This document shows, in pieces, positions 1 through 4,671 of a stretch of DNA of 6,607 nt (position 1 is its first letter; each line of letters opens with the position of its first letter). A program made the translations under genes and the position numbers. The notes beneath the pieces were generated by a model. The model worked only from the letters and a program-made list of their open reading frames with translations, was not told where the DNA came from and did not search any database. The DNA is from Sphingobacteriales bacterium (GTDB taxonomy: Bacteria; Bacteroidota; Bacteroidia; Chitinophagales; Chitinophagaceae): contig JAHEZF010000093.1 in the NCBI GenBank assembly GCA_023251215.1, forward strand, positions 1 to 6,607, read 5' to 3'.

Positions 1-1222
1 CTAACTCGATAACTTCTGCGTCCAGTCGTTGATTAATAGAAACCATAATACCAAGACCCATACACTTGCTGATAACTTCAGCAAAACTTACATTCATAAG
101 GTTGGCTAATTCACTTACACTGATGAATTCAGTCACATGGAGTTTATTATCTTCTGCTGTCTCTCCTTGTGCATCAGCCATTTCCTGCCTTTTCTCACGA
201 CGCAATTTTGCTTTCATGCTCTTACCCCGGCCACCGGCGCCTGCAAGTTTTGCCTGGGTTTCCCTTATCTTTTCCTGTATTTCTTTTTCGTCAATCAGTC
301 TTTCTTCGCGGCGTCCCCTGCCATCCCTTCTATTACCACCACTCCTTCCACGATTATCAGTACGGGTAAAACCACCGCCACCCGGTTTTCTATCACCACC
401 TTCTTTAGTAATAAATCCTTCCCGCTTAACTTCTTTTTTCTCTATAGGTATGCGTTTTCTTTTTCGTTTTTCATCTTTCTTCGGCCTTGTATCGCTATCA
501 ACAGGCAACTCAATTTTTCCTAAAATTTTAGGGCCAACCAGTTTTTCAACTTCAATGTTCTCAATAACTTTTGGCTGTTCTTCCCCCGCCAGTTCTTCTT
601 TAGCTACTATTGGTTCCTCAATTTGGGGTTCTTCCTTTTTGCCTTTCCGGGATTTTGTTTTAGTTGCCCCGGTAGCTTTCGGGGTTTCTTCAGCCTCTTT
701 TGGCTTCTCTGCTTCTTTTTTTGCTTTGGCTCCCTTTTTAGGCCGGGTTGATGAATCAATGGTGGAGAGATCAATCTTATCTACTATTTTCAATTTTTCA
801 ATTCCCGGTTTCGGAGATTCCTCTGTTTTTTTCTCTTCTTCTTTTTTGGATTTCCCTTTAGCCGTTGCTCCTACAGGCGTGGCTACCAGAGTTTCTTCTT
901 CCGGCTTTGGCTCATCCATCCTGATTATTTTGGCCGGGGTTTTCTCTTCTTTTTTAAAGCTTATCTCTTCATCTTCTTTTTTCTTTTTAGTTTCTGCTAA
1001 ACTGCCTTTGGGCAGATCCACCTGGTCGCTCTTCATTTTGGCTGCCTTATCACTCTGAAATTCCAGTTGAAGAGAACGGTACATTTCCTCAGTTAACTTA
1101 GAAGTGGGTTTCAGTTCATCTTTGGGAAATCCTTTTCCTATCAGGAAGTCAATAAGAGTATCCTGGCCAATATTGAATTCTTTGGCGGCGCCTAATAATC
1201 TTGGAAGTTTTAATTCTGCCAT
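1..1222 (-). CDS. infB: Translation initiation factor IF-2, N-terminal part (runs off left edge)
   Basis: IF-2 is the GTPase that brings initiator tRNA to the 30S subunit and promotes subunit joining in the cytoplasm. Reading leftward from the ATG at 1222, 407 codons are open and no stop is reached. Residues 1 to about 55 (starting MAELKLPRLL) form the first IF2_N-type helical domain. Residues about 60-355 are a low-complexity linker, rich in K, E and P, with a Gly/Arg-rich stretch at about 275-306. Residues 361-407, containing SVSELANLMNVS and SINQRLDAE, match the conserved IF2_N domain just before the G domain. The G domain and the C-terminal domains lie outside the window. It is the third gene of rimP-nusA-infB, 106 bp after nusA, the usual bacterial order. 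No Shine-Dalgarno sequence precedes the start. The identification rests on the two end domains and the synteny; the linker alone would not be diagnostic. Confidence 0.95.
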   Translation of the reverse strand, partial: MAELKLPRLLGAAKEFNIGQDTLIDFLIGKGFPKDELKPTSKLTEEMYRSLQLEFQSDKAAKMKSDQVDLPKGSLAETKKKKEDEEISFKKEEKTPAKIIRMDEPKPEEETLVATPVGATAKGKSKKEEEKKTEESPKPGIEKLKIVDKIDLSTIDSSTRPKKGAKAKKEAEKPKEAEETPKATGATKTKSRKGKKEEPQIEEPIVAKEELAGEEQPKVIENIEVEKLVGPKILGKIELPVDSDTRPKKDEKRKRKRIPIEKKEVKREGFITKEGGDRKPGGGGFTRTDNRGRSGGNRRDGRGRREERLIDEKEIQEKIRETQAKLAGAGGRGKSMKAKLRREKRQEMADAQGETAEDNKLHVTEFISVSELANLMNVSFAEVISKCMGLGIMVSINQRLDAEVIEL

Positions 1223-1235
1223 TCAGTATAATTAA

Positions 1236-1271
1236 GTCAAACGGGTCAAATGTGTCATATAAGTCTTTATA
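1236..1271 (-). repeat. Four 9-bp-period repeat units upstream of infB
   Basis: On the plus strand GTC recurs at 1236, 1245, 1254 and 1263, exactly 9 bp apart. The units are GTCAAACGG, GTCAAATGT, GTCATATAA and GTCTTTATA. Read toward infB (minus strand), each unit ends in GAC, two of them in TTTGAC, and the last ends 13 bp before the infB ATG. The array sits in the nusA-infB gap, out of frame with infB. TCATATAA at 1255-1262 also has an exact reverse complement, TTATATGA, at 1310-1317 near the other end of the gap. The periodicity is plain in the sequence, but the units are only partly alike. Function is unknown: it could be a protein-binding array, a leader structure, or chance in A/T-rich DNA. 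Confidence 0.45.
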
Positions 1272-1328
1272 ATCGCCGGGGTTGTTATAATTTTTTTTGC
1301 CCTTTTGAATTATATGACCAATTGATTT

Positions 1329-2576
1329 TTATTCTTTATCAAATTCTTCTTTTAATATTTTTCTCACTTCTTCGATAGTTTCCTTTTCCAGGTCAGTTCT
1401 TCTTTCTAATTCCTCTGCTGTTAAATCCAATACACTTCTCGCTGTATCACAACCTACCCGTTTTAATTCATCAATAACCCATGTTTCGATTTCGTCACTG
1501 AATTCTTCGAGGTCAATATCAAATTCTTCTGTTTCCCCTTCATTATCCCGGTAAACATCGAGCTCATATCCCGTAAGATCGCAGGCCAACTTGATATTTA
1601 CACCCCTGCGGCCAATAGCCAGGGATACTTGGTCTGGTTTCAGGTAAACATTAGCATGCTTATTCTCATTATCCAGCTCCATGCTGGTAATTTTCGCTGG
1701 TGTCAATGAACGCTGTATCAGTAATTGAGTATTATTGGTCCAGTTGATGACATCAATATTTTCGTTCTTTAATTCCCGAACAATGCCGTGAATGCGGCTT
1801 CCCTTCATTCCCACGCAGGCTCCAACCGGATCAATGCGGTCATCGTAAGATTCTACAGCTACTTTGGCTCTTTCGCCAGGGTCCCGAACGATTTTTTTGA
1901 TAACAATGAGACCATCAAAAATCTCAGGCACTTCTATCTCCAGTAATTTAGCCAGGAAGTCAGGCGAAGTTCGGGAAAGAATAATGACCGGGGTACTATT
2001 CTTCATGTCCACTTTTTTTACTACCGCCCTTATACTTTCCCCTTTTTTAAAGTAATCCTGTGGGATCTGTTCACTTTTTGGCAGTATCAGTTCATTGCCT
2101 TCTTCATCCAGCAATAAAATTTCTTTTTTCCAGACCTGGTACACTTCAGCGCTGATGATCTCACCGGTCCGGTCTCCATATTTTTTAGCCAGCACATTTT
2201 TCTTCAGATCGCTGATGCGGCTGGCCAGAGTTTGCTTGGCAGCAAGAATTGCCCTTCGGCCAAAATCAACCAGGTCAATTTCTTCATACAATTCTTCGCC
2301 CACTTCAAAATCGGGTTCAATTTTTACAGCATCTGAATAAGCCACCTGTGACAACGGATCTTCCACCTGTCCGTCTTCTACAATCATCCGGCGGCGGATA
2401 ATTTCCAGGTCACCTTTTTCCGCATTTACAATTACATCGAAATTTTCATCACTGGTGTACTTTTTTCGCAGCAGGGTCTTAAATACATCTTCTACCACCT
2501 TCATCATAGTGGGGCGGTCAATATTTTCCGCTTCCTTAAAATCCTGGAATGCATCAATCAGGTTAATACTTGACAT
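1329..2576 (-). CDS. nusA: Transcription termination/antitermination factor NusA
   Basis: NusA binds RNA polymerase and nascent RNA, modulating pausing, intrinsic termination and antitermination of rRNA operons. The 415-residue product has the standard order. The RNA-polymerase-binding N-terminal domain spans about 1-125, S1 about 135-200, KH1 about 225-285 with GMKG at 256-259, and KH2 about 295-350 with the GRRG loop at 322-325 inside SLAIGRRGVN. The signature RDPGERAKVAV (231-241) and VGACVGMKG are typical of NusA. After an acidic stretch (about 345-362), the tail from about 365 contains DELKRVGCDTARSVLDL, resembling a helix-hairpin-helix unit. The E. coli protein is 495 residues with two acidic repeats; the shorter form here is, from memory, usual in Bacteroidota. 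The ATG at 2576 gives the expected N-terminus and lies 27 bp after the rimP stop, so the two are probably cotranscribed. There is no Shine-Dalgarno sequence, only an A/T-rich leader. Confidence 0.97.
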   Translation of the reverse strand: MSSINLIDAFQDFKEAENIDRPTMMKVVEDVFKTLLRKKYTSDENFDVIVNAEKGDLEIIRRRMIVEDGQVEDPLSQVAYSDAVKIEPDFEVGEELYEEIDLVDFGRRAILAAKQTLASRISDLKKNVLAKKYGDRTGEIISAEVYQVWKKEILLLDEEGNELILPKSEQIPQDYFKKGESIRAVVKKVDMKNSTPVIILSRTSPDFLAKLLEIEVPEIFDGLIVIKKIVRDPGERAKVAVESYDDRIDPVGACVGMKGSRIHGIVRELKNENIDVINWTNNTQLLIQRSLTPAKITSMELDNENKHANVYLKPDQVSLAIGRRGVNIKLACDLTGYELDVYRDNEGETEEFDIDLEEFSDEIETWVIDELKRVGCDTARSVLDLTAEELERRTDLEKETIEEVRKILKEEFDKE

Positions 2577-2603
2577 AAAACAAAATTTTGAGATCCTGAG
2601 GGT

Positions 2604-3074
2604 TTAAAATTTAATTTGAACTTTCGTCGTTTTTATATTTTCAAAAGGAATCGTGTGCTGAATGATTTCTTTTTTCTTTCCATGTCCTTTCTCTTCTTCA
2701 ACCACTATTTCCGTTTCAGCTGCGCTTAACAATTTTCCTTCTGTTTTAATCCCGTCTTTTTTTATCACTTCAACATAACAGCCAATGTTTTTAAGGTATT
2801 GGCGGTATAGTTTCAGCGGTTCATCCAATCCCGGTGATGATACTTCCAGAGAAAAATCACCACCCGGAAACATATTGCTTTCTTCAATCTGATTATAAAG
2901 GCTTCGGTTAAGCTGAACCAGTTTATCAATGCTGATTCCATTATCGCCATCAATAAACACTTTAATATTATTCGTTGGCCTGATCTTTACTTCTACCAGG
3001 AATAATCCTGGTTCTGCCCCAATTAAAGCTTCCGCTTTATTTTTCAGAGCCTGTATTTGCGATTCCATGTTCAT
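2604..3074 (-). CDS. rimP: Ribosome maturation factor RimP
   Basis: RimP is a cytoplasmic assembly factor for the 30S subunit. The 156-residue product has the two-domain layout of the family. The N-terminal alpha/beta domain (about 1-85) holds the hallmark LEVSSPGLDEPL, with VSSPG at 78-82. The SH3-like C-terminal domain (about 90-156) starts at KLYRQYLKNIGCYVEV. The IKVFIDGDNGISID segment (37-50) is also characteristic. The start could be the ATG at 3074 or the one at 3068, two codons later; the first is used here and the choice does not affect the domains. It heads the rimP-nusA-infB operon, with a consensus promoter at 3132-3163 and a hairpin at 3089-3113 in the leader. In E. coli this operon is autoregulated by NusA; whether the same holds here is not shown by the sequence. 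Confidence 0.95.
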   Translation of the reverse strand: MNMESQIQALKNKAEALIGAEPGLFLVEVKIRPTNNIKVFIDGDNGISIDKLVQLNRSLYNQIEESNMFPGGDFSLEVSSPGLDEPLKLYRQYLKNIGCYVEVIKKDGIKTEGKLLSAAETEIVVEEEKGHGKKKEIIQHTIPFENIKTTKVQIKF

Positions 3075-3088
3075 GGGATAGAAAAGAA

Positions 3089-3113
3089 GAAGGGAACGGT
3101 CTTCGTTCCCTTC
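3089..3113 (-). promoter_or_regulatory. Perfect 10-bp hairpin in the rimP 5' leader
   Basis: On the minus strand GAAGGGAACG (3113-3104) is followed by a 5-nt loop AAGAC and the exact complement CGTTCCCTTC (3098-3089). A U-rich run, TTCTTTTCTATCCC, then leads into the rimP ATG at 3074. With the promoter at 3132-3163 the transcript should start near 3125-3128, so the hairpin fills the middle of a leader of about 50 nt. A stem followed by a U-rich stretch could act as a weak terminator or attenuator, could stabilise the mRNA, or could be bound by a product of the operon. The structure is certain as base pairing; its role is inference. Confidence 0.6.
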
Positions 3114-3131
3114 ATTCCTCTATTTCCAATG

Positions 3132-3163
3132 CAAATGTAGGGGAACTGTTATTACCTGCCAAA
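3132..3163 (-). promoter_or_regulatory. Bacteroidota-type promoter for rimP-nusA-infB
   Basis: On the minus strand the -33 box TTTG (3163-3160) is followed by exactly 20 nt and the -7 box TACATTTG (3139-3132). This matches the Bacteroidota primary-sigma consensus TTTG-N19-21-TAnnTTTG at every fixed position. It points leftward and lies 57 bp before the rimP start. A second CATTTG copy lies just upstream (3174-3169), in tandem with the one holding the -33 box. This is the best promoter in the window, with both boxes correct. Confidence 0.75.
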
Positions 3164-3244
3164 TGTTACAAATGACCCTTAAAATTTCGGTGAATAAACA
3201 TGAATTAACGGTAAAATAAAAATTGGCCGATGTAACTTTACTCC

Positions 3245-3478
3245 ATGAAATTCGTATTGTTTGCCATCCTTATTTATTTGCTGTACCAGTTTATATTTAA
3301 CCTGCTCATCCCGGTATACCGTACTGCCCGTAAAATAAAAAAGGGATTCAGGGAAATGCACGAAAGAATGAATCAGCAATTTCAACAGCAACAGGATAAT
3401 TCATCGTCTGCATCAACAAATGCAACAAGATCCCAAACAGCTGCAAGTGATTACATTGATTTTGAAGAGATCAAATAG
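3245..3478 (+). CDS. Small membrane-anchored protein, DUF4834-like
   Basis: The 77-residue protein has one hydrophobic N-terminal segment (about 3-24, FVLFAILIYLLYQFIFNLLI). A basic stretch follows (RTARKIKKGFREMHERM, about 26-42), then a Gln/Ser-rich linker (about 44-68) and an acidic end, DYIDFEEIK. Basic residues just after the membrane segment suggest a single anchor with the tail in the cytoplasm. The layout and the DY(I/V)DFEE(I/V)K ending match what I recall of the DUF4834 family of Bacteroidota, which has no known function. The gene is divergent from rimP, with 170 bp between the two starts. TAACTTTA at 3233-3240, close to TAnnTTTG, lies only 4 bp before the ATG, so a leaderless or near-leaderless message is possible. 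The coding call is supported by the anchored, charge-organised protein; the family name is recognised from pattern only. Confidence 0.75.
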   Translation: MKFVLFAILIYLLYQFIFNLLIPVYRTARKIKKGFREMHERMNQQFQQQQDNSSSASTNATRSQTAASDYIDFEEIK

Positions 3479-3506
3479 CACTGGGATTTACAAGATTTTG
3501 TTGATT

Positions 3507-3541
3507 AAAATGAAAAGAACCCCCGATTATGAAGGTTCTTT
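3507..3541 (-). terminator. Intrinsic terminator of the CAT tRNA gene
   Basis: On the minus strand, just after the tRNA 3' end, AAAGAACC (3541-3534) pairs exactly with GGTTCTTT (3521-3514) across a 12-nt loop. A U-rich tract, TCATTTT, follows. Position, strand and T-tract fit a Rho-independent terminator for the tRNA. The stem could also help end transcription of the plus-strand small gene that stops at 3478, but on that strand no T-run follows. The loop contains TCATAATCGGGG, nearly identical to part of the tRNA anticodon arm. Confidence 0.7.
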
Positions 3542-3547
3542 ATGTTG

Positions 3548-3621
3548 TGGACCCTGTTGGGATCGAACCAACGACCCCCTGATTATGAGTCAGGTGCTCT
3601 AACCATCTGAGCTAAGGGTCC
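3548..3621 (-). tRNA. tRNA with CAT anticodon (elongator Met or Ile2)
   Basis: A full 74-nt cloverleaf reads on the minus strand. The acceptor stem is GGACCCT/AGGGTCC and the D-stem is GCTC/GAGC around AGATGGTTA. The anticodon stem is CCTGA/TCAGG with loop CTCATAA (anticodon CAT at loop positions 34-36). A GGGTC variable loop follows, then T-stem GTTGG/CCAAC with loop TTCGATC, and discriminator A73. All stems pair perfectly. CCA is not encoded; CAA follows A73. The G1-C72 pair and the absence of GGG/CCC in the anticodon stem exclude an initiator tRNA. C4-G69 and C5-G68 match tRNA-Ile2, whose C34 is changed to lysidine by TilS, better than the U4-A69/A5-U68 of E. coli elongator tRNA-Met. Discrimination from sequence alone is uncertain. 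It is transcribed alone, with the terminator at 3507-3541. Confidence 0.95.
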
Positions 3622-3622
3622 C

Positions 3623-3637
3623 GACTGTTGAACAGTC
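3623..3637. repeat. Short palindrome just upstream of the tRNA 5' end
   Basis: GACTGTT (3623-3629) and AACAGTC (3631-3637) are exact reverse complements around a single G, one base before the mature tRNA 5' end at 3621. An A-run follows on the plus strand, which is a T-run before the hairpin on the tRNA strand, so it is not a terminator for the tRNA. It may be a hairpin in the precursor tRNA leader or an operator-like site. Only the symmetry is certain. Confidence 0.4.
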
Positions 3638-3682
3638 AAAAAAATATTTATTATAAAAGAACTTTCGGACCATATCGGACCC

Positions 3683-3699
3683 TCCCGCTATAAGCGGGA
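3683..3699. repeat. TCCCG...CGGGA palindrome in the anticodon-arm position
   Basis: TCCCGCT (3683-3689) and AGCGGGA (3693-3699) are exact reverse complements around a 3-nt ATA centre. They occupy the place of the anticodon stem-loop in the tRNA remnant. The termini TCCCG and CGGGA are shared with the palindrome 12 bp further on (3711-3728), suggesting two members of one short palindromic repeat family. Dispersed short palindromes of this kind occur in Bacteroidota genomes as I recall; membership here is inference. Confidence 0.5.
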
Positions 3700-3710
3700 T
3701 GCTCTAACCA

Positions 3711-3728
3711 TCCAGATAGCTATCGGGA
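3711..3728. repeat. TCC-GATAGCTATC-GGGA palindrome inserted in the D-arm
   Basis: The centre GATAGCTATC (3715-3724) is a perfect 10-bp palindrome. It extends to TCC/GGA on the outside, with a single mismatch (A3714 against G3725), giving an 18-bp near-perfect palindrome. Alignment with the intact tRNA at 3548-3621 shows that it interrupts the D-arm between ATGGTTAGAGC and the GAGCTAAGGG complement, so it is an insertion relative to the parent sequence. It is also a candidate mobile or hairpin-copied element. Confidence 0.55.
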
Positions 3729-3823
3729 GAGCTAAGGGCACTGAGCTTTTGCTCAATGGGCAGCAAAAATAGCAAATAAAAATTATTGCTTCTTTCTTAA
3801 CCTATCTTTAACCGAAAGAAAAA

Positions 3824-3831
3824 TATATTTG
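3824..3831 (+). promoter_or_regulatory. -7 promoter box of the outer-membrane protein gene
   Basis: TATATTTG matches TAnnTTTG exactly and lies 17 bp before the ATG at 3849, giving a leader of about 10 nt. No TTTG is seen at the expected -33 distance, so only the downstream box is convincing. Confidence 0.6.
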
Positions 3832-3848
3832 CGGACTTAACAAAAATT

Positions 3849-4574
3849 ATGAAGAAGATTCTATCGCTTATTGCCTGTGTTTTGTTGACAACAATCTTAT
3901 TTGCACAGGACAATCCGGATGCCCAAAAGAAAAAAAAGCCTATTGATTTAAGCAATAGGGCTAATGATCATTTTCTGATTCAGTTGGGGTATACAAGCTG
4001 GACCGGCAAACCAGACAGCATTAATACCAAGGGGTTGTCAAAAAGTTTAAATATGTATTTCATGTTTGACAACCCCTTCAAGACCAACCCGCACTTAAGT
4101 ATAGCCTTTGGCGCCGGCATAGCCACAGATCATATCCTTTTTAAAAAAACCTATGTAGGCATTAAGGACAATACGTCCACTCTACATTTCACCAACCAGT
4201 CAGATACCAATCATTTTAAAAAAACCAAACTGGCCACGGCTTATTTAGAAGCTCCTGTTGAATTTCGTTATTCTGCCGATCCTGCCACCGGAAATGGAAT
4301 TAAAGCTGCCTTAGGTATTAAAGTGGGCGCCCTGTTAAATGCACATACCCGCAATACAAAATTTCAAAGTAAGTTCGACGCAGTTCTGAATGATTATGTG
4401 ATGAAAGAAGCCAGCAAACATTTTTTTAACAAGACCCGGTTGATAGTTACCGGCCGTGTGGGTTACGGACACTTCAGCCTTTATGGAAGCTACCAGGTTT
4501 CCCAGTTATTTAAAGACGGATCAGCTCCGGTAATCAAACCCTTCAGCATCGGATTAACAATAAGCGGTCTTTAA
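3849..4574 (+). CDS. Outer-membrane beta-barrel protein (porin-like family)
   Basis: The 241-residue protein begins with a clear signal peptide: KK, then a hydrophobic core (4-18), then LFAQ, with cleavage expected after A19 or Q20. A polar KKKK stretch follows. The mature part has alternating aromatic/polar strands, such as HFLIQLGYTSW (41-51), SLNMYFMFDNPF (66-77), LSIAFGAGI (83-91) and LEAPVEFRYS (133-142). It closes with GYGHFSLYGSYQVSQLF (205-221) and PFSIGLTISGL at the C-terminus. The LE-P-EF-Y strand and the closing PFSIGL strand resemble Bacteroidota outer-membrane beta-barrel proteins of the OMP_b-brl_2 type. The predicted location is the outer membrane; ligand and role are unknown. 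The gene stands alone, with a TATATTTG promoter box 17 bp upstream and an intrinsic terminator at 4593-4617. A perfect 14-bp inverted repeat lies inside its coding sequence (4029-4078). Confidence 0.85.
   Translation: MKKILSLIACVLLTTILFAQDNPDAQKKKKPIDLSNRANDHFLIQLGYTSWTGKPDSINTKGLSKSLNMYFMFDNPFKTNPHLSIAFGAGIATDHILFKKTYVGIKDNTSTLHFTNQSDTNHFKKTKLATAYLEAPVEFRYSADPATGNGIKAALGIKVGALLNAHTRNTKFQSKFDAVLNDYVMKEASKHFFNKTRLIVTGRVGYGHFSLYGSYQVSQLFKDGSAPVIKPFSIGLTISGL
4029..4078 (+). repeat. Perfect 14-bp inverted repeat inside the outer-membrane protein gene
   Basis: AAGGGGTTGTCAAA (4029-4042) and TTTGACAACCCCTT (4065-4078) are exact reverse complements separated by 22 nt. The arms encode KGLSK (from residue 61) and FDNPF (73-77), so both lie in codons. 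In mRNA they could form a stable 14-bp stem about 180 nt into the message. Pairing is certain; a role is not. Confidence 0.6.
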
Positions 4575-4592
4575 AAAAAACATGAATGTACG

Positions 4593-4624
4593 GTGGCCTG
4601 AAAATCAGGTCGCTTTTAATTTTC
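4593..4624 (+). terminator. Intrinsic terminator of the outer-membrane protein gene
   Basis: GTGGCCTGA (4593-4601) pairs with TCAGGTCGC (4605-4613) over a 3-nt AAA loop; seven pairs are Watson-Crick and two are G-U. TTTTAATTTTC follows directly. It starts 19 bp after the stop of the upstream gene. The longest hflX reading frame would run through it, which argues for the downstream hflX start. Confidence 0.75.
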
Positions 4625-4632
4625 TATTTTTG
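4625..4632 (+). promoter_or_regulatory. -7 promoter box of hflX
   Basis: TATTTTTG matches TAnnTTTG exactly. It predicts a transcript start near 4636-4639, downstream of the ATG at 4582 and 33-36 bp before the ATG at 4672. No clear -33 TTTG is present. Position after the upstream terminator and before the leader hairpin supports the call. Confidence 0.6.
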
Positions 4633-4635
4633 CAG

Positions 4636-4660
4636 CACCTCTCGCCTGAGGCGGGGGGTG
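4636..4660 (+). promoter_or_regulatory. 11-bp GC-rich hairpin at the 5' end of the hflX message
   Basis: CACCTCTCGCC (4636-4646) pairs along its full length with GGCGGGGGGTG (4650-4660) across a TGA loop; nine pairs are Watson-Crick and two are G-U. TTTTATTAAAT then leads to the ATG at 4672. It begins at about the predicted transcript start, so the mRNA would open with a hairpin. Alternatives: an attenuator-like or second terminator (strong stem plus T-run), or a member of a palindromic repeat family (core CGCCTGAGGCG). Confidence 0.55.
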
Positions 4661-4671
4661 TTTTATTAAAT

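Larger units (their letters stand above)
3667..3741 (-). pseudogene. Degenerate tRNA copy related to the neighbouring CAT tRNA
   Basis: On the minus strand the remnant keeps the 5' acceptor strand and D-stem start (GTGCCCTTAGCTC), the D-loop to D-stem end (ATGGTTAGAGCA), and the variable-loop start GGGTC. These align directly with the intact tRNA at 3548-3621. Three changes break it. About 17-18 bp is inserted in the D-arm at the palindrome 3711-3728. The T-arm is almost wholly lost, with CGATAT replacing 17 nt. The 3' acceptor strand (GGTCC) cannot pair with GTGCCCT. The anticodon arm has become the palindrome at 3683-3699, whose loop CTTATAG would present TAT if it functioned. It is therefore a broken tandem duplicate about 45 bp upstream of the parent, not a working tRNA. 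Confidence 0.75.

Noticed and set aside
66..1058. A 330-codon plus-strand open frame opposite infB
   Set aside because: It is Ser/Phe-rich and is the complement of the Lys/Glu-rich infB linker, a common artefact of low-complexity coding DNA. The minus strand encodes recognisable IF-2 domains at both ends and fits the operon.
2995..3012. ACCAGGA/TCCTGGT hairpin inside rimP
   Set aside because: It is only 7 bp, inside conserved coding sequence, with no T-run; most likely chance.
3179..3391. A 70-codon minus-strand open frame in the rimP upstream region
   Set aside because: It is antisense to the small membrane-protein gene, has no recognisable features, and runs into the region upstream of the rimP promoter.
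3420..3602. A 60-codon plus-strand open frame
   Set aside because: Its end (GPCWDRTNDPLIMSQ) is the well-known false translation of the antisense strand of a tRNA gene, and its start lies in the small membrane-protein gene.
3075..3621. Parallel with the E. coli metY-rimP-nusA-infB arrangement (a CAT tRNA upstream of rimP on the same strand)
   Set aside because: The tRNA here is not an initiator, has its own terminator, and is separated from rimP by an oppositely oriented gene and a rimP promoter, so it is not part of the operon.
3742..3755. TGAGC-TTTT-GCTCA hairpin beside the tRNA remnant
   Set aside because: It has five pairs and no T-run on either strand to make it a terminator; too weak to call.
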